Part shown: piece after piece, positions 25,001 to 30,936 of the stretch
How the letters are laid out: the number at the start of each line of letters is the position of its first letter
How positions within the stretch are numbered: position 1 is the first letter of the stretch
Origin: Sipunculus nudus
Taxonomy: Eukaryota > Annelida > Sipuncula > Golfingiida > Sipunculidae
Assembly: GCA_026874595.1 (NCBI GenBank)
Contig: CM049313.1
Location: 14,505,508-14,569,507, forward strand
Length of the DNA stretch: 64,000 nucleotides
Direction of reading: 5' to 3'
Notes under the pieces: generated by a model
Told to the model about the DNA's origin: nothing
The model's database searches: none
Seen by the model: only the letters and a program-made list of their open reading frames with translations
Made by a program: the position numbers and the translations under genes

Positions 25001-26290
25001 ATATTTTCCATATTACATTGAACAACTAGTACCCAGTAGAAGATGTCAAGTAAGTTGTGACATAGTGCAATAATTTTAACCACGCTCAACAGATGGCAGC
25101 ACCTGGCAGTTACTGCAAGAATTCAAGTAATTTATGTCAACCGCTAGCGACACCTGTTGGTGATTAGTGAAACTAAATGTGCTGATTTATCATATTAAAA
25201 AAATGTAATTTCATATTGTATTATCTTGTGAGACAGAAACTCCAAAATCAATCCTAACCATGTTAAACATGAGAGCAATTACTGACCCAAATCTTATTAA
25301 AATCATATATTAAGGAAAGTTATTGCACCGAAACGAAGACCTGACACACGGACAGACAGACTGAGGGACAGACAGACAAACCCAAATCAATGTCCCCAAT
25401 TTCAAGGATGCAGGGGACAAAAAGGTGAAGTGTAAAGTTAGATGAGACTGAAAAAGTCTGTGGTATCAGACTGAAAGACCACTCTTTATCTTTAGATGAG
25501 TGTGTGTAAGCCTGACCTGTAGCAGGGAGTTCTTGATGAACAGTCCCTGTCCTGTTGAAGTCACCTGATGTGCTGCTCTGGTGTGAAGAACATCATGAAG
25601 TGTGTGCCATAAACCCTCAACATCCTTGGCAGGCAACCTGAACAAATACAAGGTTAACAATTTAATCATTTCAATATACATGCTGAGTAATACTAGAATC
25701 TTTGTTTTCACACACGGTGGGTCTTGTTAATAAGTAAAAATTCTTTTATTGATGGATCTTGTTTATTTTAAAAGACTTATGATTCTTGCAAATACCAAGG
25801 TTTGGTAAAAATATGAAAGAAATTGCAAGTCCTTTTCCATAAAAGAGTTTAGTATGTGTTTGCCACACGGCAATGGCATGCCTTCCTTGCATCGCTGAAT
25901 CGACTAAAAGACAAGAGAACAGCACAGGTACAGGGAAAACCAAGATGTGACATCAATTTTCATATGTTTGCCGAGCGGCAAATGCATTAATCCAACACTG
26001 CTTAATTTGAAAAATGATGCATGTGTTTGCTTTGTTGTAATCACACACATGGAGATAGAACAGGTCTTTTACTTCTGGATTTGGCAACACTTATATGGAA
26101 AAACACCCTCAGAGATTCAGACTGTTAATTGAGACATACTTTTTCCTGTTGTGTAAACTGGTGCTGAGCCAATCAAGGACAACCTGATGCTTGTTATGGA
26201 GGTGAATACTGTCATTCTTCCAAGTAAACCGCGCAATCTTCAGTTTATCTGCAATTTGTGTTTCTCTGTCTTTCAAATACCAATGAACTC
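341..26290 (-). CDS. URB2: URB2 ribosome biogenesis protein, 19 exons, partial at both ends
   Basis: Nineteen minus-strand exons with GT-AG borders join in one frame of 2,783 nt (927 codons) with no stop and compatible phase at every junction. The product resembles vertebrate URB2 (Urb2/Npa2 family, about 1,520 residues in human). URB2 is a helical-repeat nucleolar protein that acts in early 60S pre-ribosome assembly with URB1. The N-terminal DKLKIARFTW and HNKHQVVLDW match human DKLKLAHFAW and NKEQVLLDW. Mid-protein NDVYTLAGD matches NNIYNIAAD, and TTLPVAHWKVILDN matches TYPVAHWHLIVSN. Human residues were recalled, not aligned by a tool. The C-terminal Urb2 domain lies beyond the left edge. 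The start codon is probably in a short upstream exon ending one base into a codon, and I could not place it. Coding frames look intact, so this should be a live gene. Introns range from under 1 kb to about 2.9 kb and carry most of the transposons listed here. Confidence 0.9.
704..1375. mobile_element. Fold-back non-autonomous DNA element
   Basis: The two ends are about 165-bp imperfect inverted arms. Both carry, in opposite orientation, a GTCCCAGATCT block, an AGCAAGATTTTCT-like block, a CAGACCAATGAGAG-like block and TGCATCCAGCTCCAAA. A related element sits at 19.9-20.2 kb. There is no coding capacity. Superfamily not assigned, since no clear target duplication was seen. Confidence 0.6.
1721..1826 (-). 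CDS. URB2: URB2 exon R
   Basis: Acceptor ATTTGCAG|C and donor ATGAAG|GTATGA. It encodes AVEKLGGLFHTGHVQQAKLK and SYTKLTNLMK. Ends on a whole codon. Confidence 0.8.
1890..2867. repeat. Decayed tandem AGCTC-type repeat (about 150-bp steps)
   Basis: Variants of CTCACAGAATATAGGTCACA recur near 2065, 2220, 2368, 2520 and 2663, about 150 bp apart, each followed by a TTTCCAAGGAGATTTT-like block. The right edge is CAGCTGAGCTAAAA. This is an old, diverged relative in reverse orientation of the array at 45.4-47.5 kb. Confidence 0.6.
3767..3853 (-). CDS. URB2: URB2 exon Q
   Basis: Acceptor GTTTCAG|A and donor GGAAAG|GTGAGT; 87 nt. It encodes a Lys/Ser-rich stretch and DNLEQIANIFCMSDKE. Phase fits both neighbours. 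Confidence 0.78.
3993..4024. repeat. (TG)n microsatellite
   Basis: Near-pure TG dinucleotide run in a URB2 intron. Confidence 0.9.
4980..5117 (-). CDS. URB2: URB2 exon P
   Basis: Acceptor ATTGCAG|C and donor ACCAA|GTGGGT. This donor was chosen over GTATAT further on because only it keeps phase with exon Q. It encodes HELPALTSHLVSQVWKAAAD. Confidence 0.78.
6364..6509 (-). CDS. URB2: URB2 exon O
   Basis: Acceptor TTTAACAG|GTG and donor GGAAAG|GTAAGT. It encodes TTLPVAHWKVILDNISLM, the clearest single motif match to human URB2 (YPVAHWHLIVSNLTIL). Confidence 0.9.
7613..7756 (-). CDS. URB2: URB2 exon N
   Basis: Acceptor TGTTTCAG|ATT and donor GGCAAG|GTATGG; 48 whole codons. It ends with DLVSWNGK, equivalent to human TTASWDGQ just before the PVAHW motif. 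Confidence 0.87.
8098..8111. repeat. Poly(G) run
   Basis: Run of about 14 G next to a TA-flanked MITE in a URB2 intron. Confidence 0.9.
8206..8630. mobile_element. TA-flanked MITE (Tc1/mariner-like target), 425 bp
   Basis: Ends read TA|CTGTTGTTGCC and GGC-like...CCAACCACAG|TA. The inverted termini (consensus CTGTGGTTGCC) continue inward into TTCGCGAGGGTTT blocks in both arms. A TA target duplication fits the Tc1/mariner superfamily. No transposase is encoded. A longer relative lies at 9.88-10.89 kb. Confidence 0.7.
8940..9170 (-). CDS. URB2: URB2 exon M
   Basis: Acceptor CTTTTCAG|GAT and donor TGCATG|GTAAGC; 77 whole codons. It encodes DVDLLVSSLQFTATWAQLRL (human VSDSVLLLSYTWAQVDTML) and LSESEWNQVTSLQH. 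Confidence 0.86.
9359..9388. repeat. Perfect 12-bp hairpin
   Basis: TGCCAACTAATG at 9359-9370 and its reverse complement at 9377-9388, six bases apart. The arms extend imperfectly outwards (CCTTTAAT / ATTTAAGG). It lies in the intron between URB2 exons L and M. Confidence 0.7.
9880..10886. mobile_element. TA-flanked non-autonomous element, about 1.0 kb
   Basis: Ends read TA|CTGCGGTTGTC and GGCAACCACAG|TA with subterminal GACCGCGAAATTGAAACC-type blocks, so it is in the same family as 8206-8630. The interior has no convincing transposase. It carries a CG-richer centre with two GGCGCGCC/TGGCGCGCC sites. Confidence 0.65.
11008..11206. mobile_element. CGGATCC-ended short repeat
   Basis: Begins CAGTGGCGGATCCAGGGGG and runs through a C-tract, an AACAACCTTTTGTTAGGG-like block and a closing CCGCCCCTA. 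Relatives lie at 29.46, 31.55 and 34.17 kb. Inverted ends suggest a MITE-like DNA element. Confidence 0.55.
11277..11449 (-). CDS. URB2: URB2 exon L
   Basis: Acceptor CTTTTCCAG|AT and donor AACCAG|GTATGT. It encodes KVHGLLELFSLYLENIRVAD and VRSTGFDVIRPLLMQ. A CGGATCC-ended repeat lies just left, within the intron. Confidence 0.83.
11795..11965 (+). mobile_element. tRNA-derived SINE copy
   Basis: Contains a decayed tRNA-like head (GTGAGTTTGAATATCAGC, B-box-like) and the shared body GTGAGATTTTTACAGTCGG...CCACCCAGGGCGAGTGCTC. Three other copies are in the window. Confidence 0.55.
12115..12212 (-). CDS. URB2: URB2 exon K
   Basis: Acceptor GTTGCAG|A and donor AAAAAT|GTGAGT. It encodes FELLPQSLTVEIWKMLQEEV, resembling human LELPLSQILDTWSLVLEKF. 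Ends one base into a Tyr codon completed in exon L. Confidence 0.84.
12521..14035. mobile_element. TA-flanked element with AAAAGT...GCAGAAGTCGC ends, 1.5 kb
   Basis: Left end TA|CCGTAAAAGTCATTGCAGAAG; right end, read in reverse, TA|TTGTAAAAGTTGTAGCAGAAG. Both are followed by multiple ACAAGTCGCATCC direct blocks. TA duplication and 1.5-kb size fit the Tc1/mariner/pogo group. A short minus ORF at 12530-12736 might be a transposase remnant, but I recognise no motif. Confidence 0.6.
14199..14359 (-). CDS. URB2: URB2 exon J
   Basis: Acceptor TTTTTGTAG|GTG and donor GCCAG|GTAATT. 53 codons plus two bases. It encodes SLVSVYDKLRQIYKLVKKI and ITPKFHAR, similar in position to the human VFQTYAKLRQVPRLFEEVL segment. 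Confidence 0.84.
15314..15422 (-). CDS. URB2: URB2 exon I
   Basis: Acceptor GCTTTCAG|G and donor GACAAG|GTCAGC. It encodes DPCWYQCIEHILNMDYSIVE, parallel to human [20 protein letters not shown]. Ends on a whole codon. Confidence 0.85.
16098..16349 (-). CDS. URB2: URB2 exon H
   Basis: Acceptor TTTTATAG|A and donor CAAAG|GTGATA; 252 nt. It encodes GFQCMQYLCSIL, then a Glu/Asp/Ser-rich linker, then DLLHLGSDNDVYTLAGDQAE, equivalent to human LLNSVANNNIYNIAADRI. The acidic linker is a lineage-specific insertion or loop. Confidence 0.87.
16765..16995 (+). mobile_element. tRNA-derived SINE copy
   Basis: A-box-like GGTCTTGGGGTAGAGCAC, then B-box-like GTGGGTTTGAATTTC. The body is TGAGATTTTTTAATCTGTCCC and the end GGGCAAGCACTCAGCAGG. 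This is the best-preserved copy for the tRNA-like head. Confidence 0.65.
17395..17580 (-). mobile_element. tRNA-derived SINE copy, reverse orientation
   Basis: On the minus strand it reads GGTCTAGGGGTAAAGCACC, then AAAGCTGGGAGTGGGAGACTG and GAGCTCAAACCTCAGCC. This is the same head as at 16.77 kb, inserted next to URB2 exon G. Confidence 0.6.
17608..17678 (-). CDS. URB2: URB2 exon G
   Basis: Short exon of 71 nt. Acceptor AATAACAG|GAA and donor CAACAG|GTAGGT. It encodes ETTEAGRLLVMWFYQHFIQN and ends two bases into an Arg codon. A SINE inserted in reverse lies just left of it. Confidence 0.82.
18708..18825 (-). CDS. URB2: URB2 exon F
   Basis: Acceptor CTTTCAG|G and donor GAACAG|GTAGCA. It encodes DLQEFYSQYLRYKLKE and a following basic helix, ending on a whole codon. 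Confidence 0.82.
19480..19622 (-). CDS. URB2: URB2 exon E
   Basis: Acceptor TTGTTACAG|GCT and donor AATAA|GTAAGG. 47 codons plus two bases that finish as Lys in exon F. It contains VCSRLLQQAFTLIAQL and an acidic linker GQEETLAP. Confidence 0.83.
19907..20192. mobile_element. Short fold-back element, 286 bp
   Basis: Inverted termini CTCGTGCAGTGGTTATACAC and its near-perfect complement GTGTATAACCACTGCATGAG. The interior shares CAGACCAATGAGGGCATGGT and TGCATCCAGCTCCAAATTTT with the element at 704-1375. Confidence 0.65.
20621..20764 (-). CDS. URB2: URB2 exon D
   Basis: Acceptor TTTTCAG|GTT and donor CAGCAG|GTAAAC; 48 whole codons. It encodes a helical segment beginning VQMLGALVEFSSRRL. The long intron to exon C holds a DNA-transposon-like element. 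Confidence 0.82.
20878..22266. mobile_element. Non-autonomous DNA-transposon-like element, 1.39 kb
   Basis: Left end AGTGAAACCCCTCTGGGACG; right end, reversed, AGTGAAAACCCGGGCTACTG. Both ends carry the alternating 'TGTCCGTCCCAAAGGGG' / 'GTCTGCCCCAGAGGGGTGTC' blocks. Target duplication is unclear because of flanking TA repeats. It lies in the intron between URB2 exons C and D. Confidence 0.5.
22633..22767 (-). CDS. URB2: URB2 exon C
   Basis: Acceptor ACATAAAG|GCT and donor CTGCCT|GTAGGT; 45 whole codons. It encodes LLLGICNKIIMSPALFPSLL, matching the human CAVLSCCQGILSTPALAVIY segment in register. Confidence 0.85.
23343..24377 (+). mobile_element. 5'-truncated LINE with target duplication
   Basis: The flanks are a 13-bp direct duplication, TCAGGCACTTTAC at 23330-23342 and 24378-24390. 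Inside, three plus-strand frames carry the C-terminal part of a LINE ORF2: FEKVILPSLLYGSENWG, VCKQLLGVSKKTVNTAAILE, and the zinc-knuckle-like CKMCNQDEVEDEIHVLFYCS near 23990-24050. It is broken by frameshifts and stops at 23651 and 23889. The 3' end is GGGCCACAAGGCCTTTTCTA plus an AATAAAACATTTTC tail, typical of Rex1/CR1-like LINEs. Only the last ~1 kb was integrated, as expected for target-primed reverse transcription. It lies in a URB2 intron in antisense to the gene. Confidence 0.85.
24456..24885 (-). mobile_element. Diverged TRIM retrotransposon (LTR-internal-LTR)
   Basis: Two related LTRs, 24456-24628 (173 bp) and 24748-24885 (138 bp). Both start TGTTA(G/T)GAAGA and end CCCGTAACA, around a 119-bp internal region with no coding capacity. 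Both share the GCAAAGCAAGCTTCACTAG block with the TRIM at 28.2 kb. The internal region also aligns (GAGCATTCTGC...CAGAAC...TATCCCAGGAGTCACAC). Read on the minus strand, a purine tract AAGAGGGGGTG precedes the 3' LTR. The tRNA-like B box is decayed and the primer-binding site (starting TGGGGG) is not assigned to a tRNA. The left LTR has a small internal duplication of AAGCAAGCTTCA. Confidence 0.7.
25517..25637 (-). CDS. URB2: URB2 exon B
   Basis: Acceptor TTGTTCAG|G and donor CTACAG|GTCAGG. It completes a Lys codon with exon A and ends on a full codon. The product includes KLPAKDVEGLWHTLHDVLHT and IKNSLLQ, matching human [20 protein letters not shown] in spacing and hydrophobic pattern. Confidence 0.88.
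26140..26290 (-). CDS. URB2: URB2 exon A (first recognised coding exon)
   Basis: Acceptor CTTGCAG|GA and donor AAAAA|GTATGT. It starts with two bases that complete a codon begun in an unseen upstream exon. The translation contains DKLKIARFTW and NKHQVVLDWLSTSL, the best URB2 match in the window. By comparison with human URB2 only about 6-12 N-terminal residues are missing. Confidence 0.9.
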
Positions 26291-27971
26291 CTGCAAGATA
26301 CAAACAGTAATATATGTAATCCTTTTTAAACAAATTTTCATTCAAATGTTTAAAAGAAGACTGAAGAATCGATGGATTGGTCACGATGCTCAGCTGACAG
26401 GAATGGCTTGAATTGGCTTCCATTAGTTAATGATACACTACAAAACCAGTGAAGGGACACTCTTATTAAATAAGTATATTTATGTGTATGTATCATTATA
26501 AATATACATCATAATAATTACTGTTGTTGTATTACTATAGTCTTATAGTTTATAAAGTGTTTGTGTCTTTTACAAAGAGATTGTTACAATGTCCGGTGCT
26601 CTCTCTCTTGAATATTTACAGTGACATTCTTGTCGGTGTGGAGTATTGTAGGGTTTACACACACAAATTATTCAATTTCTAAACATTTTTTGTACTGTAA
26701 GTGATAATAACTGTGCATTTACATTTCTCATTCATGTAATTAATTCATTAACGGGCTTGCAATGTTTCAGCAAAGTTAAAGGTTATTTTCTACACTGCGA
26801 TAAAAATGTGTTTAGACTTTTTTAATTTGGTTGTCTTTTTACATATGAGTAAACAAGTTTGGTGTTATCTGTCATTTGTTTTGCCTTGTTTTCTTAACTT
26901 AAATATGTACTTTTCTCAGGAACATATTTTCAATAAAAACCGGCATGCAAATAAGCTATAAAATACTTTGTATTAAAAAAATTTAGTATTACAACACTGT
27001 GTATCTGCTCGAGTTTTATTGATTATTTTGACAGTAGATATTCATTAGACATGTATTTGCAGGGTTAGCATTCTTCTGGGAAGACAGGTATTTCTTCCCT
27101 TCACAGGGGAGTTAGGGAAATTTTCGGGAATTTCCGGAAGATTCTATGAAGAAAAGGAAGTAAGAGAAGAAATTTTTGACATTCTCCATGAATGGCTCAC
27201 TCATTAAATCAGAGACAGATCAGCTCTGTCAGTGTTTAGGTTCATGCCTAACATATCTACTTTGAAAAGGTCTGCTGCATATATTTGGCTAATTTAATGT
27301 TTGTGTCCGAAAATCTCTATTCACTTATTTTGGGTCTGTCTCACGCCTACTGGATATGGTCTACCAGTAACAGTGTGATTATCGGTTGTTTCCCCACAAT
27401 GTTTACACTATACCTTCATAAAAACTTAGGTATAATATGATAAACATAAGTAAAAAATATAAAAAATATGTCTAATTGCTAGTAGATACTTGGCAAAAAT
27501 TAATTTACCAAACTACTCACAACCTTAAATTTTGACAATCTTTCATAGATGAATGGTCTCAAGTCTCGAGTTGAGTTAATCTTCATCATTCAACTTTAGA
27601 CAAACCCCAAAAATAACTCATACCCCTAGACTGTGTAGATCATCATAAGTTCATTCCTCAACTAAAGACTACCCCAGTGAGCCTGCACTTCAAATATCAT
27701 CCCTGGCAAAGCAGTCATGCCCCAGTTGGTTTCCTAGAGGGTTTGTATGCCCATCTTTTACATTAATAAAGGTTGTGAAAAAAATCCCTCAGATCTGTAC
27801 TGATATGACAGGCCAAAATATCATATGCATAATAAAAATGACATGTATGTTTGACCGTGTTTCTTCCTTGAGAAAAAATGGTGGGAAGAAAGTATATCTT
27901 CCATTCCAGGAAGAAATTATTTCTTCCTTTCCCTTCCCTCTTGGAAGATTGTGCCATCCCCTTTGTATAAG

Positions 27972-28102
27972 ATGCTTGCTTCTCAAATCTTAGAGGGTGA
28001 ACTATTTTATGTTTTATGTACTAGACATGTTGTAATTTACCAAATCATGACAGTTAAACATTATAAAATTTTCAGAAATTTGTTGGTGTTAGGCAGTTTT
28101 TA
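27972..28102. repeat. Source-like copy of a 130-bp dispersed block
   Basis: The block TTGCTTCTCAAATCTTAGAG to GGTGTTAGGCAG recurs nearly unchanged at 29755-29878 and in part at 30087-30146. Confidence 0.75.
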
Positions 28103-28234
28103 CAAATAACATACATATAAAATTCCTGAAAGAAAGATCATCAAAAATATTGCTGTACTACTTAAAGTCTTATATTAGCTTCTAGTGCTTGTTTGTGTAT
28201 GTAACGGGTGAAAATAGTAACCAGGCCCAAATGT

Positions 28235-28245
28235 GGGTTCGAACC
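28235..28245 (-). promoter_or_regulatory. Pol III B box in TRIM 3' LTR
   Basis: Minus-strand GGTTCGAACCC is a perfect B box (GGTTCGANNCC). The copy in the other LTR is at 28520-28530. Together with the A box this makes a tRNA-like internal promoter inside each LTR. Confidence 0.7.
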
Positions 28246-28277
28246 CGTAACCTGTGACACACAAGTCAGACGTTCTA

Positions 28278-28288
28278 CCGCTTCGCCA
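28278..28288 (-). promoter_or_regulatory. Pol III A box in TRIM 3' LTR
   Basis: On the minus strand TGGCGAAGCGG fits TRGYNNARNNG exactly. The identical site occurs in the other LTR at 28563-28573. It sits 32 nt before the B box, normal tRNA-gene spacing. Confidence 0.65.
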
Positions 28289-28436
28289 ATAAAGCAAGCT
28301 TCACTAGCAAGGCCAGTAGGAACGCTTTTGTGTGTCCGGTTACATTCACCCCCTCTCCGAGGACGTTCTGCCCCCAGAACGTGGGATCTATCCCGGGGGT
28401 CACACACGTGAACTGGGTGGGGCATCATGCCACGAC

Positions 28437-28482
28437 ACCAGTCTCTTCGGAGGCATGGGTTCGAATCCCACCGCTGCCACCA
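28437..28482. promoter_or_regulatory. Extended tRNA-Leu-complementary primer-binding site
   Basis: On the plus strand this reads as the 3' half of a tRNA-Leu: CCAGTCTCTTCGGAGGC, then TGGGTTCGAATCCCACCGCT, then GCCA followed by CCA. The added CCA shows it came from a mature tRNA copied by reverse transcriptase. The match is about 45 nt, far beyond the usual 8-18 nt. Confidence 0.8.
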
Positions 28483-29463
28483 TTTGTAACGGGTGAAAAT
28501 AGTAACCAGGCCCGAATGTGGGTTCGAACCCGTAACCTGTGACACACAAGTCAGACGTTCTACCGCTTCGCCAATAAAGCAAGCTTCACTAGCAAGGCCA
28601 GTAGGAACGCTTTTGTGTGTCCGGTTACATGTACAAGCCTGATTTAAAATAGAAATATTTAACAATTTTTCTTAATATTTGATTTGTTAAAATGAAGATT
28701 TATGCACAGAAAATAAAAAAAAATGGTTACATTTGGTGGAAAATTTAACTGAAAGATTGTTATTTGGAAGTAATTTCCTCGTTTTATGTTTTCTTGTGAT
28801 GAACACTTTTAATTTTATTCTATTTTACTAATTTTTAGATTTTTGATTGAATTAAAAAATTACAATTTTGGGTTCTTTAAATTTTGGCCCGTTTGGGTCC
28901 AATTGGGTCTGTTTGGGTTATTAGTCAAATTAACTGGGGTACAATATGGGTAAGATGCGTGCAGTATGCAGTGTCGGTTAGTTTTGAAGGTTTTTTCGTT
29001 ATTATCAGAGGGAGTTTCCTCTCTGTTACATGCAACAAGTTCAATGACGTTAATTTAATTCAATGTCAGATCCCATGCCAATTGTGAACCTTATCAATAC
29101 ACTTGTGTTTTGCCAATTTGGGTGTCTCGGGGAAACCCCGTTACACTGGAACTCCGCTTCAAGCATTTCATGGGACACTGAGCGATAATATAGGAATCTA
29201 AGAAACATCGCTATTTACATAAATCCATCCGCTGTTCATTATAGTAAGTCACTGAATTAAGAAGATCATTAACACCCGACGTCAATTTTATGAAGGTCGC
29301 ACATATTTTTACTAACCTCGCGCACTAGGCATTTTCTAATTTCACGTGCGCGTTTTTGCCAGGTAGGGCATGCCGGTTTCAGAAATAAACGCAAAAATAT
29401 AACGCAGTTAACAATGTAAGATACCTGTCTGACTTCACATGGTGTGGCATGGCTATGCATGGC

Positions 29464-29636
29464 TTTCATCAGTGGCGGATCCAGAGGGGGTCAAGGGGGT
29501 CCTGACCCCACCCCCCGACCCCCGGGGGGATCCTGACCCTTCCCCCCTTTCTTTTGAGCCGGAACAACCTTTTTTGGGGGTTTCAAGCCAAATTTTGTCC
29601 TCCCCTTTCCATGATCATAGATCCGCCCCTGTTCAG
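29464..29636. mobile_element. CGGATCC-ended short repeat
   Basis: Starts CAGTGGCGGATCCAGAGGGG and ends GATCCGCCCCTG, which form an inverted pair. C-rich and G-rich tracts lie between. Its right half is duplicated at 29905-29960 as part of the local tandem duplication. Confidence 0.6.
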
Positions 29637-30170
29637 TTCTTCTGCTGAGCAAATAAATCGATATCATATCTGTATGATATTGTATGGCACAAGAAGCGAA
29701 TAGTTCTGCAAAATGTTACATCAAAGCGTTTACCTGAAGGAAAAAAAACGGAACTTGCTTCTCAAATCTTAGAGGGTGAACTATTTTATGTTTGATGTAC
29801 TAGACATGTTGTAATTTACCAAATCATGACAGTTAAACATTATAAAATTTTCAGAAATTTTTTGGTGTTAGGCAGTAATTACAAATTTAGTTTTTTTAGG
29901 GTTTCAAGCCAAATTTTGTCCTCCCTTTTCCATGATCATAGATTCGCCCCTGTTCAGTTCTTCTGCTGAGCAAATAAATTGATAACATATCTGTATGATA
30001 TTGTATATGGCACAAGAAGCGAATAGTTCGATCTGCAAAATGTTACATCAAAGCGTTTACCTGAAGGAATAAAAAAACGGAACTTGCTTCTCAAATCTTA
30101 GAGGGTGAACTATTTTATGTTTTATGTACTAGACATGTTGTAATTACCTGGAGGAAAAAAAACGGAACTC
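29571..30170. repeat. Local duplication/triplication, about 317-bp period
   Basis: Copy 1 (29571-29888) and copy 2 (29889-30147) share CAAGCCAAATTTTGTCCTCCC, AAGAAGCGAATAGTTC and GTTTACCTGAAGGAA, followed by the 130-bp block also found at 27972. A third start, ACCTGGAGGAAAAAAAACGG at 30147-30170, then leads into unique sequence. Small indels separate the copies. Confidence 0.8.
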
Positions 30171-30189
30171 TGAGTGAAGGGGATGTAGT

Positions 30190-30880
30190 GTGTCGTTCAT
30201 GACCTCTGATATAAAAACAATTGATTTTGTTTCACAGATTTCCTGGTGTGTGGCAAGAGAAGTACTAGTTTTTCGACAACTCCTCCTCCTGTTATTATTT
30301 AGCTGTTTCTTAAACTTCTCAGATATATTTGTAAACTAGCACTCTAGTGCATAAGTTAGGACACTGGAAATTAATAAATTATAAAACATGATAATAATGG
30401 CTTTGTCAATATTTAGCTTTCTTAGATGATATAGGTAATATAATCTTTTGTTTGCTTTCTTGGATTGATTTAACACATGTTCTTTCTAATTCAGATTTCT
30501 GTCAATAGTACATCCTAAGTATTTATAATTTTCTAAAAATATCTACATCTTCATTTTTGATAGCAACTGGGGTAATTACAGAATTAAATATCATGAAATC
30601 AAAGACTACTTCTTTATTCTTCTGAAAATTTAATTGAAGGTAGTGTTCCTCGCACCAACCAGTCACATATTGCATCGTTTTCCTGTAGAGCGATTCATCA
30701 TTCTTGTGTATCAGGCCTAGAATGACTGTGTCATCTGCATATTTGATAATTTTACAATCTGAAAGGCTCACAGACAAATTATTTGTATATAGGATAAAAA
30801 GAAAGGCTGACAGGACACAGCCTTGTGGATCGGCAGTATTTATGATTAAATCTGAAGAAGTTTCTTTGCTTGTTATATAT
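30190..30880 (-). mobile_element. LINE reverse transcriptase remnant
   Basis: On the minus strand: PQGCVLSAFLFILYTN, then SDCKIIKYADDTVILGLI with the YADD catalytic motif (around 30725-30750), then WCEEHYLQLNFQKN. After a stop comes KYLGCTIDRNLN and the connection-like KANKRLYYLYHLRKLNID. Order and motifs are those of the palm and thumb of a CR1/Rex1-type LINE ORF2. Stops and frameshifts make it dead. The left and right ends were not found, and it abuts an (AT)n tract at 30888. Confidence 0.8.
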
Positions 30881-30884
30881 TTAT

Positions 30885-30887
<3 letters not shown>

Positions 30888-30934
<47 letters not shown>
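30888..30934. repeat. (AT)n microsatellite
   Basis: About 23 AT units. Confidence 0.95.

Positions 30935-30936
<2 letters not shown>

Larger units (their letters stand above)
28196..28633 (-). mobile_element. TRIM retrotransposon with tRNA-like LTRs, near intact
   Basis: Two 145-bp LTRs at 28200-28344 and 28485-28629 differ by one base. They begin TGTAAC and end GTTACA, and are flanked by the direct repeat TGTA (28196-28199, 28630-28633). The element reads on the minus strand. After the 5' LTR (28629-28485) and two spacer bases comes TGGTGGCAGCGGTGGGATTC, complementary to the 3' end of tRNA-Leu including its CCA. Before the 3' LTR is a purine tract GAGAGGGGGTGAA. The internal region is only 140 bp and has no gag or pol, so the element must be mobilised in trans. 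A 167-codon minus ORF across it is an artefact of the repeat. Confidence 0.9.

Noticed and set aside
26109-26423. URB2 starting at the ATG at 26423 within the same open frame
   Set aside because: The part upstream of 26290 is AT-rich, lacks URB2 similarity, and a clean acceptor CTTGCAG sits at the point where similarity begins.
28162-28665. 167-codon minus-strand ORF
   Set aside because: It repeats the same ~57 residues twice because it spans both TRIM LTRs. It is explained by the retroelement and has no domain.
29421-29469. Candidate first URB2 exon (minus, MKAMHSHATPCEVRQ then donor)
   Set aside because: It ends on a full codon, but exon A needs a donor one base into a codon, so the join would break frame.
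30147-30215. Candidate URB2 first exon with ATG near 30204 (minus)
   Set aside because: Donor CCTCCAG|GTAATT leaves two bases over, not one. The protein start does not resemble URB2 either.
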